Source: a virus | Strand: one strand, 5' to 3' | IMG/VR virus record: IMGVR_UViG_3300025120_013924 | Location: 1 to 62,817 of that record | Length of the DNA stretch: 62,817 nt | Shown: positions 43,101-50,587 of the stretch, one piece after another | How positions within the stretch are numbered: the first letter of the stretch is position 1 | Layout of the letters: every line of letters starts with the position of its first letter | Notes under the pieces: model-generated | Seen by the model: the letters and a program-made list of their open reading frames with translations, nothing else | Databases searched by the model: none | What the model was told of the DNA's origin: nothing | Program-made: the position numbers and the translations under genes

Positions 43101-43936
43101 CTTTGGGAATAGGAAAGATTACAGGAGACATGCTAACAAACCCTCTTGGCACAGCGAAAAATGATTTAGGTGGCATAGAAAACATATCGAGTATGTTTTC
43201 AAACGTAATAGATCCTTTGGGAATAGGAAAGATTGCAGGAGACATACTAACAGATCCTCTTGGCACAGCAAAAAATGCTTTAGGTGGAATTAAAAATTTG
43301 TTTTCTAACAAAGAGCCAAATGAAATAGCATCTAAAGAATTACCTTCAACTATTGTTCAAAAACATGGCACAATGCCAGTTTTAATTATGAACTGGTCTG
43401 AGATAGCGAATGCCATGGGCATAAAAGAACCAAGTGCACCAGAAATTTCATTAGGTAAAATATTAGAAAACATAGGCCCACAAATTATGTCTCCTCTTGG
43501 ATTGCTTGAATCCATAGGTCTTCCGGGAATTGGAAACATTGGAAGTGCAATAAGTTATTTTGGAAACGAACCAGAAACAGCAACTCCATTAGACATGCAA
43601 CCTGCACCATTAACAGATGTAGGTCAATCAATAGTCAAAGAAAGAACTTCTTCACAAGCTGGCGTCGGGAAGCTTCAAAGCGATGAGTTAACAAGAATGG
43701 AAGAAGCTTCTAATAAACAAGTGAGTGAATTAGAACAAATTAATCAAGGAATACAAGATCTAGTAGGATTTATGCGTCCAACCGGAGGTGGAGCAACAGA
43801 ATCTTCTTCTAGTGACGCTATAATAGGAGATACAAAAAATACTAGAGTTCCTAGGAACTCACCAATATTTGGAACAATGAAGTATGGATATGCTTCAGGA
43901 GGACCAAATAGACAAATTATAAATGATGGTAAATAA
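37121..43936 (+). CDS. tape measure protein
   Basis: 2271 residues, the largest gene of the window, lying immediately before baseplate hub genes. Alternating helical and hydrophobic regions: Ala/Lys-rich helices (about 1-160), a phage-tape-measure-like domain near 200-500, then repeated elements (FEPFTKGFSRARSQGQGFF, FKPFGTGFKTATSQGAGFF, FGAFGKGFTRARSAGDGFF) and several long membrane-like segments from about 1100. Near-identical repeats lie at about 1690-1765 (KSVFVDFPSWLLS) and 1960-2060 (DPLGIGKI). Its length sets tail length; at roughly 0.15 nm per residue the tail could approach 340 nm, an inference. Confidence 0.9.
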   Translation: MADKVPPDFSEIHKSFDSLVNALNEDTSAIKDLPDNMASAMNNNKSSFDKSIEDLVKIMSALTGLNESVLKSSQDAQKYFKDLAKSANDANKDRQKQEKSSEKSSQDLLGAVERVGENVNDMNKNLEKSISGFAEVNNKNFDDTMALTKAIGYKPSTSTQAQAGAAEVAAGVANPPPPDFGKGRFEFDDNDFFKRQGNQLTSYLAQLTGGVGLTQVLFTGAAKDAFIFQAALREVAFETQGITGDTRDLQVAFGKYGDVVEATGKNVDEFQNEYLKNLKKGTKANQSGLKVIKSGLAASTLIGSSTEATADLFGEWNRTLGLSERQMQQLSRDSLSVSRSTGVTGDELVNAMNASKKILENLRNQGNLTSLAMKNVIGMSAEAQKVGVGDAYMKIANALSSTNSLLESTSDATGGYLLSVGAAIGKTGTMLEGTFMQSRKNLGSLASGMEGTLKRLTGDVGMTFEQIGNLSVKERQRLSIQLKGLTGMELTEFQRVGETFRKQSRGIAGTLKDLEDEMKNTNMTAEERVKAEADYANALSNQGLAASTAFDKSLKAIDPNAFGSKMKAFESATGSFVDDLKQSGNLGEFREDLSAAIGGLASKDVGIEINGQKITQDVLKGLDPINNAGDAALMMGAQQLAAAESLKLAAEKNKIDLKDMGLDADFSSKLKKAIESGDTLRIREINDEMSTAAQKMGVDLKKGTSPTSELSNALNKLNQTIRNLTSGPLMMFLDMLGGMGLLLTILGGTAVAAGFGLYQSAKMFSLGSAALTKGLSAMGLKKQALAVHKNSKTINRAVGSVEKSVGNAAANIKTGTRSIFEPFTKGFSRARSQGQGFFKSLDRGLGGLIQSSNKTRGLMKLPSAVYNTFDSVGKGITQITNPVAQGAKNIFKPFGTGFKTATSQGAGFFESLGKGFKSQGLSSYFKTASKASTAYANSLTKIGQAQNYLIRNGSNALNVIKSSGASTLSSLKSTGSSAVKTITSKTTDMFGAFGKGFTRARSAGDGFFKSLIRGFKGGSMTLGTVQKGVRGVGTVKAGISSARAGLAARGGIKGLAKAADAKALVGFTKTLSAGKSGLKLATGGIKGLFKAISTAGKSFPPLAIALAAIDGIIGGFMGFSRTAGRFEKDFGELNAGMYASSTVAGVLVGILDGLTFGLLNFSGVGRALEDYLAYSINTIMGLFYGMVDGIKAAFSLVSNAFSGIGEQFARIGQTVLGAFNKIFGIFGVQADSMGGMFAILYDVMKAIGKPIGFIIGLPLAATFFVLGKAISLLIVPIEILANLISAAVDVVVGFSKAIYGLLTFDFDMIGAGFKQIFGGLYDAVAGTIGPIVNWVSGVFTGLYDIVAGTVGPALDWLKWAFGGIYAFIAPIVVAIGTVISTVFGAIYKTVSYIANAIASVISTVLSPIVNLVSGVFTGIYNTIAKTLGGIVDWFSWLWKTLVGGSIVPDMVTGIINWFLKLPQKIFSALMTIPKMIGNVFSNIGSYLSSFGTESYFGTLMSQIGNVFSFIGSTISNVVGALQGVFNIFYGIATLDFGKIWEGIVGIGAAIGNQIKDIGKFLYAGIKNSVSYLFKVLKRIPATIFRVLKSTFIAFPKWLLGKVMDVAYLFGTFLARIPEMLYKGIVKTIKRIGEFLYNAFMWPFRKIAEFATFIYDKVVGLLNKTLEFFMDIPGHVGAGISALWEGLSGLGGMILDGLAGLGGMILGGLKSVFVDFPSWLLSSIISGLGNLGGMILGGLKSVFVDFPSWLLSNMISGLGNLGGMLADGIKSAFSSIGNIASSIGQSILDGIYNVFVGFPTWLYDQFTGALSGVWDYIKSWIPGMGAIDGYNESSVAQEATRLQEGNSMLHAGGAAVGGVGDILTGDFSEGASKVGGAIKEGVYAAGETISDAANGAWEGAKAVGSYLNPFNYFNEGTRQIQQTGLAMLHEGEMVVPKNITNMVAEGNGVFPSLSSAFSGVFAGLGDMLTNPLGTAKNTLGGIKNMSSMFSNVIDPLGIGKITGDMLTNPLGTAKNDLGGIENISSMFSNVIDPLGIGKIAGDILTDPLGTAKNALGGIKNLFSNKEPNEIASKELPSTIVQKHGTMPVLIMNWSEIANAMGIKEPSAPEISLGKILENIGPQIMSPLGLLESIGLPGIGNIGSAISYFGNEPETATPLDMQPAPLTDVGQSIVKERTSSQAGVGKLQSDELTRMEEASNKQVSELEQINQGIQDLVGFMRPTGGGATESSSSDAIIGDTKNTRVPRNSPIFGTMKYGYASGGPNRQIINDGK

Positions 43937-43944
43937 GGAGTAGT

Positions 43945-44514
43945 ATGCCACTAGCAACAACATTAACAGGACAGCTTAAACCGATACGAGAATGTTATAT
44001 TATTATTCCGGGAGCTAAAACAATAATTTTAGATAATTTGCCTGATATAGGAGACACTAAAAGTGCAACCTATGCTGACGAAACCATCATTGGAAGATCT
44101 AGTCCTATCAAAACATACTCCTTATCAGATAATAGAAGCATCACCATGCAGCTTCATTTCATCATATCAAAGCCTAACGATGTAACAGAGAACTTAGAGA
44201 GTTTAAGAGCAATTCAAAGTGCGGCATATCCAAGAAACGGAGCAGATGGCGAGCCTTTTATTCCTCCTCCTGTTTGTAAAATTAGATGTGGTCAGCTTTT
44301 GAAAAAAGATGGAGACTTGTGCGTTGTTTTAAAAAATTACTCGGTCAAATTCCCAACAGATGTTTCTTGGATAAGTGATAATCAACTTGGAAACGGCGCT
44401 GGGTTTGATAAGCCTTTTACTCCTATGAAGTTTTCTGTTGACACAACTTGGGATGTTGTCTATTCGAGTTCTTCACTTCCGGGCCAAAATAAAATATTTT
44501 CATTAGGAGGATAA
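43945..44514 (+). CDS. tail/baseplate protein, hub-adaptor type
   Basis: 189 residues, starting 9 bases after the tape measure with GGAG upstream. The pattern YSLSDNRSITMQLHFI, LRAIQSAAYPRNG, PPPVCKIRCGQLLKK is typical of proteins that follow the tape measure in contractile phages (gpU/gp54-like or LysM-adaptor type). It probably joins the tube to the hub. Exact counterpart uncertain. Confidence 0.6.
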   Translation: MPLATTLTGQLKPIRECYIIIPGAKTIILDNLPDIGDTKSATYADETIIGRSSPIKTYSLSDNRSITMQLHFIISKPNDVTENLESLRAIQSAAYPRNGADGEPFIPPPVCKIRCGQLLKKDGDLCVVLKNYSVKFPTDVSWISDNQLGNGAGFDKPFTPMKFSVDTTWDVVYSSSSLPGQNKIFSLGG

Positions 44515-44515
44515 A

Positions 44516-44845
44516 ATGGCAAATTCAATAGAATATTCAAGTAAAAATGCAAATGTTTTTGTTAGTCCTACAAGCAGGTATTCAAGTAGCAGAGTAGTTC
44601 TTTATACAGATGAAAAATTTATAACTTTTGAAACATATAAGAAAAAAAAATATGATCCTACTGCACAAGATCAAGTTACTGTCGTTCCAAGTGGAATGCA
44701 ATACAGACCAGATTTGGTTTCCAAAAAAAAATACGGAACAGTAGATTTTTGGTGGAAGATAATGGAAATAAATGGAATAAAAGACGTATATGATTTTAAA
44801 GCAGGAATGACAATCACTTTACCGGGGAATCCATATGCCTCATGA
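44516..44845 (+). CDS. gp53-like baseplate wedge, LysM-like
   Basis: 109 residues, GGAGG upstream. VDFWWKIMEINGIKDVYDFK then MTITLP is the LysM-like tail-end pattern found in T4 gp53 and short baseplate proteins of other myophages. Would bind the hub/tube interface, possibly touching peptidoglycan. Its stop overlaps the next start. Confidence 0.65.
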   Translation: MANSIEYSSKNANVFVSPTSRYSSSRVVLYTDEKFITFETYKKKKYDPTAQDQVTVVPSGMQYRPDLVSKKKYGTVDFWWKIMEINGIKDVYDFKAGMTITLPGNPYAS

Positions 44846-46388
44846 AAGAAAAGGATGTTTAGCAGGATGCATTTCTGATTACAAAGCAGACGGACCAAAT
44901 GGATCTGGCGTAGAACCACTAGGTGGCACTTTCAGCGAAGTTGCAAGCATGGCCCCTTATATAGAAGCAAGAATAGAAGGCTCAAATGGTGCCCAAGTAA
45001 CAGTAGGCAACAACTCATTCAGTGCCGATCCAAATACTGCTGTTGTCAAATCTATAGAATACGGATTTGATAATATGATGCAAGGAAAAATAGAAATAGT
45101 AGATGAAAACGGTGGGGAAACTGGATTTTTTCAAACAACCTTGCAGAAAATGGAAAAATGCATTCCTACGCTGGGTACAGGACACCAGATAATATTTAAA
45201 GTAGGCTGGGTTGGTGTTGATTGTGATGGAGCTGTAAAAAGGAGTCTAACAAGTGAAAAAAAAGCTATAATTCAGCGAATTACTTCTCAAGTAAGTAACG
45301 GGTTGATAAGATTTACAATAGGCTTTGGCCCTGTTGAATCTGTTCTTCAAACTTTTCACATTGATAAAACTTTTGGAACTGAAGAAGATCCTATTAAGTT
45401 ATCTGACGCTCTTCAGCAATTAGCAAGTTACACTGAAGGAGGAAGTCCTAAAATTGAAGTAACATATGCTAAAAGAAATGCAGACGGAGAAATCGTAACT
45501 GTTCCCTCTTTTAATTGGGATAAACATGGAGAAGAAAGTCCAAAAGCTTGCTGGGCAGCGAACATGTCAAATAAATATGAAACTATAGCGTCTTGGATAT
45601 CTCCTTACAGAGTTAAGGATGGAAGTGAAACTAAAGGAATCACAATAATACATGATCCACAAGTTCCGAACAGAGTAACATTGCTTTTAGACCCTTCTCC
45701 AACTGAAAATGAAAAACTAGGGGGCAAAGTTGTTTGTAATTATATCGTTAATGGAGGATCTTGCTCGAATGTTTTAGAGTTTAATCCAACACTAGACATA
45801 GTTAGTGTAATGAAAAAAGCTAGATCTGGTGGAAGTTCTGGTGGTGCTCTAACTTCGAATGGAGAATTCGTAGAAGACGAAACAAAACCCACACCGGGAG
45901 CAGCCGGAGTTGACGCAGGACCACAAACACAAATAGTTCCTACTCAACCAGCAGTATACACAGAAGGAACAAGAAATGCTCAAAAAGAAATGAATAAATC
46001 TCAAGATGTTCATTTTAAAGCAGAAGGTGTCAATATGGTAGCTAAAGGTGGAATTACTGCTGATCTTAGAATAGTAGGATCTACTTTACCAGATTATCAT
46101 TCTATGCAGTCTAAAGGAAAGCTTGTTAGCATCACAATTATAAATCCATTTACCATAAAAGGAGGTGATGATGAAAGTTGTGGAGATTTTTTACAAAAAG
46201 CAGAGTGCAATCAATTTCTTAGTAACAAATCTTGGCTGATTCTTGGATGGAGTCATTCTATTCAAGAAGGTTCTTTTGTTACTACTTTAAAGGTACAGCT
46301 AGCAGCTCCCGGATTTGATCTGTCCACAAGTGCCGAAAATACACTTGGTGCTAACCCTAGTGGAATTCCCGTAGAAAATGTATGTTAA
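44835..46388 (+). CDS. gp27-like baseplate hub protein
   Basis: 517 residues. Central beta-rich domain with GHQIIFKVGWVGVDCDGAVK, then IIQRITSQVSNGLIRFTIGFG, and WASWISPYRV-type hub motifs near 250. A long Gly/Ser-containing linker near 330-375 and a second beta domain (VKLQLAAPGFDLS at the end). The order hub then OB-fold spike then gp25 fits the T4 gp27-gp5-gp25 order. It should form the trimer at the tube end. Confidence 0.65.
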   Translation: MPHERKGCLAGCISDYKADGPNGSGVEPLGGTFSEVASMAPYIEARIEGSNGAQVTVGNNSFSADPNTAVVKSIEYGFDNMMQGKIEIVDENGGETGFFQTTLQKMEKCIPTLGTGHQIIFKVGWVGVDCDGAVKRSLTSEKKAIIQRITSQVSNGLIRFTIGFGPVESVLQTFHIDKTFGTEEDPIKLSDALQQLASYTEGGSPKIEVTYAKRNADGEIVTVPSFNWDKHGEESPKACWAANMSNKYETIASWISPYRVKDGSETKGITIIHDPQVPNRVTLLLDPSPTENEKLGGKVVCNYIVNGGSCSNVLEFNPTLDIVSVMKKARSGGSSGGALTSNGEFVEDETKPTPGAAGVDAGPQTQIVPTQPAVYTEGTRNAQKEMNKSQDVHFKAEGVNMVAKGGITADLRIVGSTLPDYHSMQSKGKLVSITIINPFTIKGGDDESCGDFLQKAECNQFLSNKSWLILGWSHSIQEGSFVTTLKVQLAAPGFDLSTSAENTLGANPSGIPVENVC

Positions 46389-46419
46389 ACCCTAAATTAA
46401 ATAATATTAAAATAATAAA

Positions 46420-48519
46420 ATGGCACAAAACGATAGCAAAAGTATAGTAAATTTATCAATACCAGATAAATTTGTAAATTTAAATGACAGATTATCTCAA
46501 ATGGAACAAAGATTTTCTGATTTTGGATATTCTATGTCCAATATAGTTCAAAGTGAAATTAAAACTTATTATGATCAACCTGCTCAAGCACAGTCAGTTC
46601 CATATTTGCACACTGCCGTATGCATAGAGACTATAGATCCATTGAAGCAAGGAAAAGTAAGGTTTTTCAGTCCTCTTCTTCATAAGAAAGAAACTCCTGT
46701 TAAAGCTTTGCCATGGGCGTACCCTATTTCTGCTCAAGGAGGATTTGATGATTGTGGATGTACGTGGGTTCCGCCAGCAGGTTCAAAGCTATGTTTGTTG
46801 TTCGAAGGAGGCAATAGAGATTGGGCTTTTTATATTGGAACTACTTGGGATAGAGATAGATCTAGAGGATGGGACATCCCCGTTCCTGAATACGAAGCTA
46901 TACACAGAGGTCATAGAGGAGGTTATCTTTTAGGTCCCGACGAAGATCAAGTTTTTCCTCCTTGGAATACAGAAAATTATAATGGTCAAGATATAGATTC
47001 CCTAATAGATTTTGAAAGAGATGAAGATGGCGGAAGAGATAAAATAACTTATCCTAATATTTATGGTTGGAAAACTCCTCAAAAACATATGATTAAAATG
47101 GTTGACGGAAATTACAAATGTAATCACCGTTGGCAACGAATGGAATTAAAATCTGCTCAAGGCAATCATATAATTCTTAAAGATGATAGAGTTCATCCTA
47201 GTGCACAATGGGCACATCCAAGCTGCGGCGGAGGTGGTGGAGATGTAAGTAAATGCAATGATGGTGATGAACCAATAGAAAAACTAGACGATTGTCCTGC
47301 TGATCCATTTGAAGAAACTTCTGCCAATCCTTATTTTAAGCATAAAAACGAATGCAAGCCCTACCAAGGCCCTCAAAATTGTCAAAGCAATAGAGTTGAT
47401 AAAGTAAGTTTGCCACAATCGGGAATACAATTTCTTTCTTTAAGCGGTCATACATTATGGATGGATGACTCTGTCAAAGAGCCTAAAGGAACAAACGAAT
47501 GGGAAAAATCAAACGAACCTTTTGATTATGGGTGTCCTGAAGGAGAAGGAGTATTTAAAGGAAGAACTGTTTGGAAATCTGCTCATGGTCATCAAATTGA
47601 AATGAGTGATGTCGAGCCTGATGACAAGCCTAGGCTCAGAGGTCCAGATAATTACGTTAGACTTCTAAGTGCTTCTGGAAATAAAATTGAATTAAATGAT
47701 GACAGCAATGATTGTGATTGCACTTGTGAAAATTGCGAATGTGGATGCGGAACAGACAGCGCTGGTCCTAAGCGTGGCATAAGTATGCAAAGTACATCTA
47801 ATCATACTTTTGAGATGATAGATGAGAACAATAAGCAATGTGGACCCAACAGAAAAGAAGGAGGAGTGCCTACCAATAAGGCTACTGATGCTTTTGTAAA
47901 AATAAGAACTGGTTATGGCTTGGAAATGATGATGGCTGATGACAATCATCAAGAAGAGACGCAACAACAATATATTCAGTTAATGGCTCCTCAATACGAT
48001 GCCTGCTACGACACTGGAAACCCTCACATAATAAGAATGCAAGAAGATGTTAACTGTGGATATATTTTTGTTAAGGCTGCTGGCGATTATATCTGCATGA
48101 CAGAAGGCGATCATTATACAGTAGTTGGAGTTGGCCAAGACACAGAAGAATTTTGTGAAGGTGGCTGTTTAGGTCCAAGAAATCATTTTACTGCGGTTAG
48201 TCAACATACTTTACATTATTCGTGTAATTTTTACTTTAATATTGCCGAAATACATGCGTTTTTAGCAGAAAAAATGATCCTTTTAATGGCTGGAAAGGAC
48301 TGCCCTCCGGAAGATGCAGAAGGTCCAGATGATTGCGTTCCTTGCATAGGCCCAGTTGCTGTTCTTATTCCTTCGGGAGATCCACCTCAAGTTAAATTAA
48401 AAGCAAGTTCTAGAGTTTATGCCTCGGCAAATCCAACAGATCCGTGTGTTTCGCTGTTCCAATTATCACCATTTGTAAAATGTGATGATCCCTGCCCAGA
48501 ACCATGCGCTTGCGAATAA
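46420..48519 (+). CDS. gp5-like baseplate spike with OB fold, Cys-rich
   Basis: 699 residues. A coiled start (about 18-55), then an OB-fold with AVCIETIDPLKQGKVRFFSP, LPWAYPIS and WVPPAGSKLCLLFEGG (about 63-135), as in gp5/gpV/VgrG spikes. Next come repeated segments with HxI/D-type hairpins (GHTLWMDD, GHQIEMSD, NKIELNDD, NHTFEMID), which suggests a beta-helix made of repeats. Clusters CDCTCENCECGCG (about 427-439) and DPCPEPCACE at the end are remarkable. The repeats probably form the trimeric needle; the cysteines may bind metal at or near the tip. Confidence 0.8.
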   Translation: MAQNDSKSIVNLSIPDKFVNLNDRLSQMEQRFSDFGYSMSNIVQSEIKTYYDQPAQAQSVPYLHTAVCIETIDPLKQGKVRFFSPLLHKKETPVKALPWAYPISAQGGFDDCGCTWVPPAGSKLCLLFEGGNRDWAFYIGTTWDRDRSRGWDIPVPEYEAIHRGHRGGYLLGPDEDQVFPPWNTENYNGQDIDSLIDFERDEDGGRDKITYPNIYGWKTPQKHMIKMVDGNYKCNHRWQRMELKSAQGNHIILKDDRVHPSAQWAHPSCGGGGGDVSKCNDGDEPIEKLDDCPADPFEETSANPYFKHKNECKPYQGPQNCQSNRVDKVSLPQSGIQFLSLSGHTLWMDDSVKEPKGTNEWEKSNEPFDYGCPEGEGVFKGRTVWKSAHGHQIEMSDVEPDDKPRLRGPDNYVRLLSASGNKIELNDDSNDCDCTCENCECGCGTDSAGPKRGISMQSTSNHTFEMIDENNKQCGPNRKEGGVPTNKATDAFVKIRTGYGLEMMMADDNHQEETQQQYIQLMAPQYDACYDTGNPHIIRMQEDVNCGYIFVKAAGDYICMTEGDHYTVVGVGQDTEEFCEGGCLGPRNHFTAVSQHTLHYSCNFYFNIAEIHAFLAEKMILLMAGKDCPPEDAEGPDDCVPCIGPVAVLIPSGDPPQVKLKASSRVYASANPTDPCVSLFQLSPFVKCDDPCPEPCACE

Positions 48520-48573
48520 GTATAATAATAATGTGAAATTATTATTATATTACTAAATAAAATAGGTAAAATT

Positions 48574-49002
48574 ATGAGTTTTTTAGGCGCACCATATCCG
48601 ATAATAAAAGATCCCAAGGGTTTTTTAAGAACAACTAGAGGAGTAGACCAGATTAAATCTGATCTGCTTATTTTGTTATTAACACAACCCGGAGAACGTG
48701 TGATGTTGCCAGAGTTTGGAACACCGCTTAGAAAATTTATGTTTGAGCCGAATGATTCAGTTGTTAACGAAAAAGTCAGAGAAGCAATTGCTAATTCTAT
48801 TTCTCAATGGGAACCAAGAATAGCAATCCAAGATATAGAAGTAGTAAATGAAGCTACTTCAGATATCTCTGGAAGTTTGAATGAATTAGATACTGGTCAA
48901 AATATACCACATATTTTGCTTATAAAAATTAGATTTTCTAATTTTGACAGTATAGACGTAGTAGAAGAATTAGAATTAAGATTACCTGCCGGAGGAGTTT
49001 AA
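48574..49002 (+). CDS. gp25-like baseplate wedge protein
   Basis: 142 residues, start after a short AT hairpin (48521-48546). LLILLLTQPGERVMLPEFGT and LRKFMFEPND match the gp25/IraD-like family, which starts the sheath-wedge contact in contractile machines. Length and position are typical. The next gene, a baseplate J-like protein, is 2 bases away. Confidence 0.85.
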   Translation: MSFLGAPYPIIKDPKGFLRTTRGVDQIKSDLLILLLTQPGERVMLPEFGTPLRKFMFEPNDSVVNEKVREAIANSISQWEPRIAIQDIEVVNEATSDISGSLNELDTGQNIPHILLIKIRFSNFDSIDVVEELELRLPAGGV

Positions 49003-49004
49003 GA

Positions 49005-50579
49005 ATGCCCGATAATTGCCCATTTGACGTCAATCCTTTATCGGAACCTTTAATTACAAAAAATGAAAGTTTCAGTAATGTAAATTATACTAATCAAGAC
49101 TTTTGGTCTTTAAAAAATAGATTGGTTGATTTTATTAATGAAAGATTTGGAGAAAATGGAAACACTCTTCCAAACACTTTTAATGATTTAGTAGAAGGTT
49201 CAATAGCAATAATGCTCATAGAAAATTGGGCGTTTATTGGAGATACTCTTTCATTCAAAATTGATCAAATTGTAAATGAGTTATTTATAGACACAGTCAC
49301 AGAATCAGACAACGCTTTTAGACTATGTAAATTAGTTGGATTTGAACCAACTCCTCCAATTCCTTCTAGAGCTTTATTTACAGCAACAATAAATACAAGT
49401 TACGATCAAGACATAACATTGCCTGCACCTTTATCTGTTGATGTTGTTTCTGATGGCGCTCAAATACAATATGAACTTTTCCCAGCAGACTCTGAAAACA
49501 ATCCTATTTTCGATCAAGATATTATCATATCTTCTGGAACTTCTGTTAACTCTGCAATTGTGGGACTTCAAGGCTCAACAGCAGTCGATGAACATGCAGG
49601 AACTGGGGCTATCTTGCAATCTTATGAAACAAGATTTGATTCTATAATTTATGATTCTGTTTCAGTAAAAGTTGATGGCGCTCAATGGGAAAGAGTAGAT
49701 TATTTTACGGATTCGCAACCTAGAAAAGAATTTAGAGTAGAATATGATTCAAGTTATAGAGCTTATGTAATGTTTGGAAATAACAAAGTAGGGTTATCTC
49801 CAGCAAATGGTTCTAGTATAGAAATAAATTATAGAATTGGCGGAGGAACTATTGGAAATATAGTCACTGGTTCTGTGAATATACAGAGACAGGCTAGGGT
49901 TTTTGGAAATGATTTTAATGTCCCTGTTTTTATATCAAATTACACAAAAGGAGAATTTGGTTACGACGGGGACACAGTAGACGACATAAGAGCAAAACTT
50001 CCGTTGTATTTAAGAACTCAAAATAGAGCAGTAACAGGAAGTGATTATAAAAATTTAACTGACCAATTTGTTTCTCCATATCACGGACAGATAGGAAAAT
50101 CTACTGCTGTTTTAAGAAACCAAGGTTGTTCTGGAAACGTGGTTGATATTTACATATTATCAAAATTAAACGCAAATGGATTACAAGAAGCAAATGATGA
50201 GTTAAAAAATGATTTAAGCGAAATGCTTGAAGAAAAGAAAATGATTACTGATTTTGTATGCTTGAAAAACGGCCAAATAATAGAAACAGATGTGTCTGTA
50301 GTGGTTGAAGTTCCAAGAACAGAAAGAAAATTTGAACAAGAAATTAAACAAAATATAGAAGTTAAAATTAATGATTTTTTTAGCTTAAGTAATTGGGATT
50401 ATGGTCAAGCTTTAAAAGAATCTGATTTAATTAAAAATTTATCTGCTATTAAGTCAGCAAAAAGTTTTGATGTAATTTATACAACAAATGACGAAGATAA
50501 TTCAGGAAGCATAGTAACCACTAAGTTTTATGAGATAATTAGACCTGACGTAGTAGAAATTTCATTTATGTATGTTTAA
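49005..50579 (+). CDS. baseplate J / gp6-like wedge protein
   Basis: 524 residues. DFWSLKNRLVDFINERFG, SIAIMLIENWAFIGDTLSFKIDQ and NRAVTGSDYKNLTDQF are strong baseplate J signatures, with the beta domain in the middle (YDSSYRAYVMFGNNKVG). Forms the iris ring of the baseplate. The preceding gp25-like and following gpI-like genes complete the wedge set. Confidence 0.85.
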   Translation: MPDNCPFDVNPLSEPLITKNESFSNVNYTNQDFWSLKNRLVDFINERFGENGNTLPNTFNDLVEGSIAIMLIENWAFIGDTLSFKIDQIVNELFIDTVTESDNAFRLCKLVGFEPTPPIPSRALFTATINTSYDQDITLPAPLSVDVVSDGAQIQYELFPADSENNPIFDQDIIISSGTSVNSAIVGLQGSTAVDEHAGTGAILQSYETRFDSIIYDSVSVKVDGAQWERVDYFTDSQPRKEFRVEYDSSYRAYVMFGNNKVGLSPANGSSIEINYRIGGGTIGNIVTGSVNIQRQARVFGNDFNVPVFISNYTKGEFGYDGDTVDDIRAKLPLYLRTQNRAVTGSDYKNLTDQFVSPYHGQIGKSTAVLRNQGCSGNVVDIYILSKLNANGLQEANDELKNDLSEMLEEKKMITDFVCLKNGQIIETDVSVVVEVPRTERKFEQEIKQNIEVKINDFFSLSNWDYGQALKESDLIKNLSAIKSAKSFDVIYTTNDEDNSGSIVTTKFYEIIRPDVVEISFMYV

Positions 50580-50587
50580 GAGGGAAA

